A DNA stretch of 64,000 nt from Glycomyces terrestris (GTDB lineage Bacteria > Actinomycetota > Actinomycetes > Mycobacteriales > Micromonosporaceae), in assembly GCF_003933745.1 (NCBI RefSeq), contig NZ_RSEB01000005.1, positions 312,475 to 376,474 on the forward strand, read 5' to 3'. Below, in pieces: positions 7,475 to 14,941 of this stretch (position 1 is its first letter; the number at the start of each line of letters is the position of its first letter). The notes beneath the pieces were generated by a model, which saw nothing but the letters and a program-made list of their open reading frames with translations, was not told the DNA's origin and searched no databases. The translations under genes were made by a program, and so were the position numbers.

Positions 7475-9073
7475 ATGACCGAAACGGACTTCGTGATCCG
7501 GGGCGCCGAGATCGCGGACGGGACCGGCGCGCCCGTGTACCGGGCCGACGTCGCGGTCCGGGACGGCCGCATCGCCGGGATCGGCGAGCGCCTCGACGGC
7601 GCCGAGGCGATCGACGCCGGCGGGCTCGTGCTCGCGCCCGGGTTCATCGACATGCACGCCCACTCCGAGCTCGCGGTCCTCACCGACCGCGAGCACCTCG
7701 CCAAGCTCGGCCAGGGCGTCACCCTCGAAGTGCTCGGCCAGGACGGCCTCTCCTACGCGCCCGTCGACGAGACGACCGCGCCGCAGATGTGGGAGGCGAT
7801 CGCCGCGTGGAACGGCCGCCTCGACGTCGACTTCGACTGGCGCACCGTCGGCGAGTACCTCGACCGCCTCGACCGGGGCGTCGACGGCGAGGGCCTGCCC
7901 GTGAACGCCGCCTACCTGGTCCCCCACGGCACGGTGCGGATGCTCGCGATGGGCTGGGACGACCGGCCGCCGACCGCCGCCGAGCTGGAGGTCATGAAAG
8001 CCCAAGTGGCGCAAGGCATGGAGGAGGGCGCGTTCGGGCTCTCGGCCGGGCTGAGCTACACGCCGGGCATGTACGCGGCGACCGCGGAGCTCGTCGAGCT
8101 GTGCAGGGTCGTGGCGCGGTACGGCGGCTACTTCGGCCCCCACCAGCGCAGCTACGGCGCCGGCGCGATGGAGGGCTACGCGGAGATGATCCAGATCGGC
8201 CGCGAGTCCGGCTGCGCCCTGCACCTCGCGCACGCCACCTTGAACTACGAGGTGAACGCGGGCCGCGCGGCCGAGCTGCTCAAGCTCGTCGACGAGGCCC
8301 TGGACGAGGGCGTGCCGGTCAGCCTCGACACGTACCCGTACCTGCCGGGCATGACGATGCTCGCCGCGCTCCTGCCGAGCTGGTCGCTCGCGGGCGGCTA
8401 CGGGGCCCTGCGTGAGCGGCTCGCGGACGAGGCGGTGCGGGCGCGGATCGTGCACGAGCTCGACGTGACCGGCACCGACGGCGCGAACGGGGTGCCCGCC
8501 GACTGGGCGAGGTACGAGATCGCGAGCGTCGCGGACCCGCGGTTGCGCGGGTACGTCGGGAAGTCCGTCGCCGAGGCCGCCGGGGAGCGGCGGCCCGCCG
8601 AGTTCTTCCTCGACCTGATCGTGCGCGACGACTTCGGGACCGGCTGCCTCATGCACGTCGGGAACGAGGAGAACGTGCGCGCCATCATGCGTCACGGCGT
8701 CCACACCGGATCGTCGGACGGGGTGCTCGCCGGCGACAAGATCCACCCCCGCGCGTGGGGCTCGTTCGCGCGCTACCTCGGGCACTACACGCGGGAGCTG
8801 GGGCTGTTCAGCGTCGAGGAGTGCGTGGCGCACCTGAGCGGCCGCCCGGCCGCTGTGCTGGGCCTGACCGACCGGGGCCTCGTGCGGGAGGGCTACGCGG
8901 CCGACCTCGTGCTCTTCGATCCGGCCACTGTGGACGCCAGGTCGACGTTCGAGGAGCCGCGGCGCCAGGCCGCCGGGGTCCCGTACGTGTTCGTCAACGG
9001 CGCCTTGGCGATCCGGGACGGACGGCGGACCGGTGCCCTGGCCGGCCGGTCGGTGCGCCGCCCCCGGCGGTGA
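7475..9073 (+). CDS. N-acyl-D-amino-acid deacylase (amidohydrolase superfamily)
   Basis: The 532-residue product has the layout of D-aminoacylases: a metal HxH at residues 61-63 (DMHAHSE), GLSYTPGMYA in the barrel, and a distal Asp in GSSDGVLAGDKIHPR. These zinc enzymes release D-amino acids from N-acyl derivatives. The GNCG motif, whose Cys ligates zinc in characterised members, reads GQDG here, with Asp at position 90. The metal site may therefore be altered, or the substrate may differ. GGGGAGGG lies just before the ATG. The gene follows ridA and precedes a galactonate-dehydratase-like gene, probably in one operon. Confidence 0.88.
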   Translation: MTETDFVIRGAEIADGTGAPVYRADVAVRDGRIAGIGERLDGAEAIDAGGLVLAPGFIDMHAHSELAVLTDREHLAKLGQGVTLEVLGQDGLSYAPVDETTAPQMWEAIAAWNGRLDVDFDWRTVGEYLDRLDRGVDGEGLPVNAAYLVPHGTVRMLAMGWDDRPPTAAELEVMKAQVAQGMEEGAFGLSAGLSYTPGMYAATAELVELCRVVARYGGYFGPHQRSYGAGAMEGYAEMIQIGRESGCALHLAHATLNYEVNAGRAAELLKLVDEALDEGVPVSLDTYPYLPGMTMLAALLPSWSLAGGYGALRERLADEAVRARIVHELDVTGTDGANGVPADWARYEIASVADPRLRGYVGKSVAEAAGERRPAEFFLDLIVRDDFGTGCLMHVGNEENVRAIMRHGVHTGSSDGVLAGDKIHPRAWGSFARYLGHYTRELGLFSVEECVAHLSGRPAAVLGLTDRGLVREGYAADLVLFDPATVDARSTFEEPRRQAAGVPYVFVNGALAIRDGRRTGALAGRSVRRPRR

Positions 9074-9188
9074 CCGGCGCGCCCGGTGGAGCGCGGTACG
9101 CCGCGGGCGCTGCGGCCGTCTACGGCGGCCGGGTCAGTCGCCGCCGCCCCGCACCCCCGAGTTTCCCCCACCAGAGATCGAGGTTCCC

Positions 9189-10334
9189 TTGGACATCGCC
9201 AGCATCGAGACCTTCTTCGTCCGCCCCCGGTGGCTGTTCGTCCGCATCGAGACCGCGGACGGGATCGTCGGCTGGGGCGAGCCGATCGTCGAAGGCCGCG
9301 CCGAAGCGGTGGCCGCGGTCGTCGAGATCCTCGCCGAGCGGCTCGTCGGCGCCGACGCCTCCCGGATCGAGGACCACTGGCAGGTCATGACCAAGGGCGG
9401 GTTCTACCGCGGCGGCCCGGTGCTCTCCAGCGCCGTCGCCGGGATCGACCAGGCCCTGTGGGACATCAAGGGCAAGGCCCTCGGCGTCCCCGTGTACGAC
9501 CTCCTCGGCGGCGCCGTCCGCGACAAGGTCCGCGTCTACACGTGGGTCGGCGGCGACACCGTCCAAGCGCTCGCCGAAGACGCCCTGCGCGCCAAGGAGA
9601 GCGGCTTCGACGCCGTCAAGTGCAACGGCGCGGCCCAGCTCGGGCCGATCGAGTCCCCCGCGGCCGTGCGCCGGATCGCCGCGCAGTTCACCGAGCTGCG
9701 CGCCGCGGTCGGCGACGACTTCGACATCGCGATCGACTTCCACGGCCGGTTCTCCACCGCGATGACGCGCCGGGTCCTGCCGCTCCTCGAACCGGTCCTG
9801 CCCCTGTTCGTCGAGGAGCCCGTCCTGCCGGAGTTCTCGCGCGACCTCGCGGCGGTCACCGCCGGCACCTCGATCCCGATCGCCACGGGCGAGCGGCTGT
9901 TCTCGCGCGCCGACTTCCGGGACGTGCTCCCCACCGGGATCGCGGTGGCGCAGCCCGACCTCTCGCACGCGGGCGGGATCTCCGAAGTGCGGCGGATCGC
10001 GGCCATGGCCGAGGCGTACGACGTGGCGCTCGCGCCGCACTGCCCGCTCGGGCCGATCGCGCTCGCCGCGAGCCTCCAGGTGGACTTCGCGACCCCGAAC
10101 TTCCTCATCCAGGAGCAGAGCCTCGGCATCCACTACAACCAGGGCAACGACCTGCTCGACTACCTGGTGGACCCCGCGGTGTTCGCATTCGACGAAGGGT
10201 ACGTCGCACGTCCGACGAAACCGGGCCTCGGCATCGAGGTCGACGAGGCGGCGGTCCGCCAGGCCGCGCGGGAGCCGCACCGCTGGCGCAACCAGGTGTG
10301 GCGCCTCAGGGACGGCACGTTCGCGGAGTGGTAG
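9189..10334 (+). CDS. dgoD: D-galactonate dehydratase-like enzyme (mandelate racemase/enolase superfamily)
   Basis: The 381-residue product matches the length and motifs of DgoD. Metal ligands sit in AIDFHGRFS (Asp and His), FVEEP (Glu) and ATGERLFSR (Glu), and the general acid His is in APHCPLGP. DgoD turns D-galactonate into 2-keto-3-deoxygalactonate. The TTG at 9189 is the only start that gives a family-like N-terminus (MDIASIETFFVRP), and GAGGT lies 4 nt before it. No kinase or aldolase for the next steps is nearby, and the upstream genes concern D-amino acids, so another acid sugar may be the true substrate. Confidence 0.82.
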   Translation: MDIASIETFFVRPRWLFVRIETADGIVGWGEPIVEGRAEAVAAVVEILAERLVGADASRIEDHWQVMTKGGFYRGGPVLSSAVAGIDQALWDIKGKALGVPVYDLLGGAVRDKVRVYTWVGGDTVQALAEDALRAKESGFDAVKCNGAAQLGPIESPAAVRRIAAQFTELRAAVGDDFDIAIDFHGRFSTAMTRRVLPLLEPVLPLFVEEPVLPEFSRDLAAVTAGTSIPIATGERLFSRADFRDVLPTGIAVAQPDLSHAGGISEVRRIAAMAEAYDVALAPHCPLGPIALAASLQVDFATPNFLIQEQSLGIHYNQGNDLLDYLVDPAVFAFDEGYVARPTKPGLGIEVDEAAVRQAAREPHRWRNQVWRLRDGTFAEW

Positions 10335-10339
10335 CGGCC

Positions 10340-10364
10340 GGGCGGAACAAAAGGCGTTCCGCCC
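10340..10364. terminator. Bidirectional terminator between dgoD-like and merR genes
   Basis: GGGCGGAAC (10340-10348) pairs perfectly with GTTCCGCCC (10356-10364) around a 7-nt A-rich loop. The hairpin fills the 35-nt gap between two convergent genes. Confidence 0.7.
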
Positions 10365-10369
10365 CTTGC

Positions 10370-10747
10370 CTACCGGGCCGGCGCGGGTTCCGGCAGCGCC
10401 GCCGTCGCGATGACCTCGTCCAGGATGGACCTGGTGCGCTGGAGGTCCGCGATGGTGCGGTCGATCCGGTCGCGCTCGGCCATGAGCTCCCGGGCGAGGC
10501 TCTCCGTGGTGTGCTCGTTCGGGCCGCCGTCCTCGTCGTGGATGCACGGCAGGACCGAGGCCACCGTGGTCGAGTCGAGCCCGGCGGCGAACAGGACCTG
10601 GATGCGGATGACCCGGTCGACGGCCCGCTCCGCGTACTCGCGGTGGCCCCCGGGCGTCCGCTCCGAGGCGAGGAGGCCGCGCTCCTCGTAGTAGCGCAGC
10701 GAGCGGACGCTGACGCCGGTCCGCTTGGCGAGCTCCCCGATTCGCAT
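10370..10747 (-). CDS. MerR-family transcriptional regulator
   Basis: A 125-residue MerR regulator. The N-terminal winged helix begins MRIGELAKRTGVSVRSLRYYEERGLL, a dimerisation coiled coil follows, and VLPCIHDEDG lies near residue 70. Only one Cys is available, so classical metal sensing with a Cys pair is unlikely. I use the ATG at 10747; an upstream Met 4 codons earlier is possible. The gene is divergent from the old-yellow-enzyme reductase, whose promoter carries a MerR-type dyad in an overlong spacer. The inducer is probably an electrophile that the reductase removes, which is an inference from context. Confidence 0.88.
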   Translation of the reverse strand: MRIGELAKRTGVSVRSLRYYEERGLLASERTPGGHREYAERAVDRVIRIQVLFAAGLDSTTVASVLPCIHDEDGGPNEHTTESLARELMAERDRIDRTIADLQRTRSILDEVIATAALPEPAPAR

Positions 10748-10765
10748 GGCGTGCCTCACAATCCC

Positions 10766-10797
10766 TTGAACCTCACATCGGTGTCAGGTTCTACCGT
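10766..10797 (+). promoter_or_regulatory. MerR-type promoter of the ene-reductase gene
   Basis: TTGAAC (10766-10771) and TACCGT (10792-10797) form a -35/-10 pair with a 20-bp spacer. GAACCT (10768-10773) and AGGTTC (10786-10791) form a perfect dyad across that spacer. Overlong spacers that carry the operator are the hallmark of MerR activation by DNA untwisting. The start codon is 6 nt past the -10, so the mRNA is probably leaderless. Confidence 0.8.
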
Positions 10798-10803
10798 ACC
10801 CGT

Positions 10804-11910
10804 ATGACGAACGAAACGACCGCCCGGCGCCTCTTCGAGCCGACGACGCTCGGGGCCCTGGAGCTCCCCAACCGCATGGTCATGGCCCCGATGACGCGCA
10901 ACCGCGCCACGTTCGAGGGCGTCCCGCTGCCGCTCATGGCCGAGTACTACGGCCAGCGCGCCACCGCCGGCCTCATCGTCGGCGAGGCGTCCACGCCGAG
11001 CCCGTTCGGGTTCACGTACCCCGAGATCGCGGGCCTCTACGACGACGAGCAGGTCGAGGGCTGGCGGGCCGTGGCCGACGCCGTGCACGCCGGCGGCGGG
11101 CGCCTGGTCCTCCAGATCGAGCACGGGGGCCGGATCGGCCACCCGGACAACAACCCGGGCGGGCACCTGCCGCAGGCGCCGTCGGCGGTGCGGCTGCCGG
11201 GCGGGATCCACACGCCCACCGGGCATCAGGAGGCGCCGGTCCCGGTCGAGATGACCGCGGCGGACCTGGAGCGGACGCGGGGCGAGTTCGTCGCGGCGGC
11301 GCGGAACGCGCTGCGGGCGGGCGCGGACGGCGTGGAGGTCCACGCGGCGAACGGGTACCTGCTCAACCAGTTCCTGTCGTCGAGCACGAACCGGCGCACC
11401 GACGCGTACGGCGGTTCGGCGGCGAACAAGATCCGGTTCGTGGTGGAGGTCGTGGAGGCGGTGGCGGCGGAGGTCGGCGCGGAGCGGACGGGGCTGCGGA
11501 TCTCGCCGTGGAACACGGGGAACGGGATCGACGTCTCGGACGGCGACGAGGTGTTCCCGGCGCTGCTGGACGCGGTGTCGCACCTGGGCCTCGCCTACCT
11601 CCACATCGCGCGGGCGCTGCCGGGGGAGCCGCTGTTCGGGAAGCTGCGGGGGCGCTGGACGGGCCCGCTGGTGGCGAATCCGGAGCTGGGCGAGGAGCTG
11701 CCGATCCCGGCGGACGGGGGGCTGGCGAAGGGGGTGGAGCTGCTGGAGGCGGGCGCGGACCTGATCGCGTTCGGGCGCGCGTTCCTGGCGAACCCGGACC
11801 TGGTCGAGCGGTACCGGACGGGCGCGCCGCTGAATCCGGTGCGGGAGGACCGGTCGATGTACGGGCGGGGCCCGGAGGCGTACACGGACTATCCGTTCCT
11901 CGCTTCCTGA
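10804..11910 (+). CDS. Old yellow enzyme-family ene-reductase (NemA-like)
   Basis: The 368-residue product is an FMN-dependent NADPH ene-reductase. Characteristic segments are PNRMVMAPMTRNRA near the N-terminus, LQIEHGGRIGHP, the HAANGYLLNQFLSSSTNRRTDAYGG region with the substrate-binding residues, and ADLIAFGRAFLANPDLV for the phosphate site. Such enzymes reduce activated alkenes, maleimides and nitro compounds and help remove electrophiles. It is transcribed from a MerR-type promoter divergent from a merR gene. A strong hairpin separates it from the convergent subtilase gene. Confidence 0.92.
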   Translation: MTNETTARRLFEPTTLGALELPNRMVMAPMTRNRATFEGVPLPLMAEYYGQRATAGLIVGEASTPSPFGFTYPEIAGLYDDEQVEGWRAVADAVHAGGGRLVLQIEHGGRIGHPDNNPGGHLPQAPSAVRLPGGIHTPTGHQEAPVPVEMTAADLERTRGEFVAAARNALRAGADGVEVHAANGYLLNQFLSSSTNRRTDAYGGSAANKIRFVVEVVEAVAAEVGAERTGLRISPWNTGNGIDVSDGDEVFPALLDAVSHLGLAYLHIARALPGEPLFGKLRGRWTGPLVANPELGEELPIPADGGLAKGVELLEAGADLIAFGRAFLANPDLVERYRTGAPLNPVREDRSMYGRGPEAYTDYPFLAS

Positions 11911-11942
11911 AGCGCCGCAGGAGGATTCGGGACGTGAAGGAA

Positions 11943-11970
11943 GGGGCTCCCCGCCGCGGCGGGGAGCCCC
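11943..11970. terminator. Bidirectional terminator between ene-reductase and subtilase genes
   Basis: A perfect 28-nt palindrome with 14-nt arms (11943-11956 and 11957-11970) lies between two convergent stop codons. In RNA the central four bases would form the loop. Confidence 0.78.
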
Positions 11971-11986
11971 TCGTGCGTCGGTTCGC

Positions 11987-14716
11987 TTAGGACTCGGCCT
12001 CCAGTTCGGCGTCGGCGCCGGTGACCTCGCCGTCGGCGACGGCCGCGTCGACGGTGGCGGTCGCGTAGCCGTCGGCGCTCACTTCGAGGGCGCGGTCGCC
12101 GGGGTCGGTGAAGAGGACGTACTCGCCGTCGGCGCCGGTGACGGCGGCCTGGCCGGAGGCCGCGTCGAGGACGCGGGCGCCGGCGACCGGGTCGCCGGTG
12201 GCGGCGTCGGTGACGGTGCCGCGCACCAGTCCGCCGTCGAGGGCGTCGCAACCGCCGACGCGGACGTTGTCGACCATCCACCAGTAGGCCCAGGTGGCGT
12301 TGTCGGTGAAGTGGAACTTCAGCTGGACGGCGGTCTGGTCGGCCCACGCGGAGAGGTCGACGGTCTCGACCGTGGCCTCGAGGTCCTCGTTGGTGTACCA
12401 GACCTGCTCCCAGGTCGCCCCGCCGTCGGCGGAGAGGAGCACCTCGGCTTCGGAGCCGATCCCGTCGTCCACGAAGAAGTTCGCGAAGGACAGCGTGGGC
12501 TCCGAGGCGGCGCTCAGGTCGAACGGCGCGGTGATCATGTCGGTGTCGGTGAGCAGTTCGATCTCGGACGCGTCGGAGTTGGCCTCGGCGTAGCCGCCGG
12601 AGCCGGGGGTCATGTTGCCGTAGCCCCACGGGTCGTCGAACACCCACGGGAACTCGTCCTCGCCGTTGTTGACGACCTCCCAGCCGGCGGGGGCCGCCAG
12701 GGACTCGAAGCGCTCGTCGAGCACGTCGGACCCGTAGCCGGGGGCCAGGCAGCCCGCGGCGAGCGGCACTTCGACGAGTGCGGCGTCGTCGGGGTCCACG
12801 GTGAGGGCCTCGTAGCCGGGGTAGTCGGTCTCGACGGTGAGCGGCCAGTCCCCTTCGGCGGGGATGACGAGGCTGTACTCGCCGGTGAACGAGTCGGTCT
12901 CGGCGGCGGCCTCGCCGCCGGCGGTCTCGACCGTGGCGTCGAGCGGCCAGCCCTGGCCGCCACCGTCGACGACCCTGCCGGCGACCGTCCGGGTCTCCAG
13001 CAGTTCGATCTCGGCGTCGAAGACCGCGGCGGCGTTGCGGTTCACGCGGACGGTGCCGGTGGCCTCGCCGTAGAGGAACTTCGAGACGGTGACGCGGTAG
13101 CGGCCGGCGGGGATGCGCTCGAACGCGTACTCGCCGTCGGCGTTCGTGGCGGTCTCGCGGACGACGCCGCCCTCGAAGACGAGGCGCGCCCCGGCGACCG
13201 GGTCGCCGTGCTGGTCGGTGACGGTGCCGGAGAGGGAGCCGAACTTGCCGGCCGGGGCCTCGTCGACGGCGTCCTCGACGTCGACGCGGCCGTGGCCGTA
13301 GACGTTGTTCGCCTCCTTGTCGCCGGTGCACTGGTCGTCGGCGGTGTCGACGGCGGTGCCGGTGACGGTCTCGTAGACGGCCTCGTAGTCGCCCTCCAGG
13401 GTGGGCGACGCCGACATGAGGAGGGCGATGGCGCCGGCGACGTGCGGCGCGGCCATGGAGGTGCCGTCGCCGGTGCCGTACTCGTCGCCGGGGAGCGCGG
13501 AGAGGACCTCGACGCCGGGCGCGGACAGGTCCGGCTTCAGGGTCCCGTTCAGGCCGTGGCCGCGGGAGGAGAAGTCGGCGATCTCGTGGTTCTCGTCGTA
13601 GGCGCCGACGGCGATCACGTTCTCGTACACGCCCGGGGTGCTCATGGTCAGGCACGCGTCGCCGTTGTTGCCGGCGGCGAAGACCGGGATGATGCCCGAG
13701 GCGTGCCACAGCTCGACGACCTCGGCGTAGATCGGGTCGTACCCGGGGAGGGTGGTGCCCCAGGAATTGTTGACGACGTGCGGGGCCTTCAGCGGGTCCG
13801 GGTTGCGGCCCTCCGAGTCCGTGGGGGCGGCGATCCACTGGCCGGCCTCGATGAGCGTCTCGATGCTCGGGCAGCAGCCGTTGACCGCGATCCACTCGGC
13901 GTCGGGCGCGACCCCGATGCCGTCGTTGCCGACCATGGTGCCCATGGTGTGGGTGCCGTGGCCGTCGGAGTCGCACGGGTCGTCGCCGACGCAGGCGTCC
14001 TGGATGTCGTAGAAGTTGTAGTCGTGCGTGTAGGTCCCGTCGCCGTTGTTGCCGCGGTAGGAGTCCGCGAGCGCGGGGTGGTCGAACTGCACGCCGGTGT
14101 CGATGTTGGCGACGACGATGCCCTCGCCGGTGAAGCCGTCCTCCCAGACCTCGGGGGCGCCGACGTCGGCCACGCCCCATTCGGCGGCGGCGGTCTGGAC
14201 GGCGTCCCAGGTCTGGAACCCGCCGGTCGCCTCCTCCTTGCCGCCGGGCGCGACCGGCTCGATCATGCCGTACTCGGGGGCGGCCACGATCTGCTCGACG
14301 GTGTCGAGGGCGACGAGGTCGGCGAGGAGGTCCTCGTCGGCCCGGACCTTGATGGTCGAGGCGCCCCAGTAGGTCTCGTAGTCGGCGCCGGCCGCTTCGA
14401 GGGCGGCGACGGCCTCCTGCTGGGAGGTCTCGGCGTAGGCCTTGGCGGCCGCGACCGCGGCGGCGCCCTTCTGCTCCTTCGTGTCGGCGGCGAGCGCCGC
14501 GTCGTAGTCGGGGGCGCCGGTGAAGAGGAGCCACAGCTCCGCGTCGCCCGCGTCGCCGATCTCGGCGACGATGTCGGGGGCGACCTTCTCGGCGATGAGG
14601 GCTTCGGTGGTCTCGGCCTCCTGGGCGGCCGCGCCGGAGGCGACCGCCGCCGGGACGAGCGCGCCCGCGAGGGCGGCGGCGAGGATGCGGCGCGAGCGCC
14701 GCTGTGCAACTGTCAC
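11987..14716 (-). CDS. Secreted subtilisin-like serine protease (S8) with carboxypeptidase-regulatory-like repeats
   Basis: The 909-residue product starts with a signal peptide (MTVAQRRSRRILAAALAG, then a cleavage-like ASGAAA-QEA near residue 31), followed by an I9-like propeptide (about 35-155) and an S8 domain with Asp206 in NIDTGV, His253 in GHGTH, Asn350 in AAGNNGD and Ser420 in GTSMAAPHVAG. After it come two carboxypeptidase-regulatory-like beta domains (about 500-640), a choice-of-anchor/MAM-like jelly roll (about 655-830) and a last regulatory-like repeat. GTG 14716 is preceded by AAAGGAG. It is a close paralogue of the gene at 14942-18280 and follows it on the same strand, but a terminator lies between them. 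Confidence 0.92.
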   Translation of the reverse strand: MTVAQRRSRRILAAALAGALVPAAVASGAAAQEAETTEALIAEKVAPDIVAEIGDAGDAELWLLFTGAPDYDAALAADTKEQKGAAAVAAAKAYAETSQQEAVAALEAAGADYETYWGASTIKVRADEDLLADLVALDTVEQIVAAPEYGMIEPVAPGGKEEATGGFQTWDAVQTAAAEWGVADVGAPEVWEDGFTGEGIVVANIDTGVQFDHPALADSYRGNNGDGTYTHDYNFYDIQDACVGDDPCDSDGHGTHTMGTMVGNDGIGVAPDAEWIAVNGCCPSIETLIEAGQWIAAPTDSEGRNPDPLKAPHVVNNSWGTTLPGYDPIYAEVVELWHASGIIPVFAAGNNGDACLTMSTPGVYENVIAVGAYDENHEIADFSSRGHGLNGTLKPDLSAPGVEVLSALPGDEYGTGDGTSMAAPHVAGAIALLMSASPTLEGDYEAVYETVTGTAVDTADDQCTGDKEANNVYGHGRVDVEDAVDEAPAGKFGSLSGTVTDQHGDPVAGARLVFEGGVVRETATNADGEYAFERIPAGRYRVTVSKFLYGEATGTVRVNRNAAAVFDAEIELLETRTVAGRVVDGGGQGWPLDATVETAGGEAAAETDSFTGEYSLVIPAEGDWPLTVETDYPGYEALTVDPDDAALVEVPLAAGCLAPGYGSDVLDERFESLAAPAGWEVVNNGEDEFPWVFDDPWGYGNMTPGSGGYAEANSDASEIELLTDTDMITAPFDLSAASEPTLSFANFFVDDGIGSEAEVLLSADGGATWEQVWYTNEDLEATVETVDLSAWADQTAVQLKFHFTDNATWAYWWMVDNVRVGGCDALDGGLVRGTVTDAATGDPVAGARVLDAASGQAAVTGADGEYVLFTDPGDRALEVSADGYATATVDAAVADGEVTGADAELEAES

Positions 14717-14736
14717 GAACTCTCCTTTGGGGGGGT

Positions 14737-14757
14737 GGCCCCGGCGGCGCCGGGGCC
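14737..14757 (-). promoter_or_regulatory. Leader hairpin of the first subtilase gene
   Basis: GGCCCCGGCG (14737-14746) pairs with CGCCGGGGCC (14748-14757). The hairpin base lies exactly 20 nt upstream of the GTG start, just before the ribosome site. The paralogous gene has a hairpin at the same distance. Confidence 0.45.
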
Positions 14758-14895
14758 GTTGGGTGTGTTGTCCGGAGTAGTGGGTTTGGTGACTATTGAC
14801 ATGTTGGCAGGGGTAGCTCCACTTTGGGGTCCCCAACGGCTGTACGCCCCGAAGGCCCGTCCGGGTTGCATTGGTTGTGATTTAGGCACAACGGG

Positions 14896-14930
14896 AACCG
14901 CCCCCCGGCGCGGTGCGGCGGGGGGCGGTT
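14896..14930 (-). terminator. Terminator after the second subtilase gene
   Basis: AACCGCCCCCC (14896-14906) pairs perfectly with GGGGGGCGGTT (14920-14930) around a 13-nt loop, 11 nt past the stop codon of the gene at 14942-18280. It separates the transcription of the two paralogues. Confidence 0.65.
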
Positions 14931-14941
14931 TCACTTGCGTC

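Noticed and set aside
14824-14836. TTGGGG-T-CCCCAA palindrome upstream of the first subtilase as a separate operator
   Set aside because: It may be real, but no regulator is adjacent, and the paralogue lacks the dyad. The shared CAAAGTGG octamer beside it is better supported.
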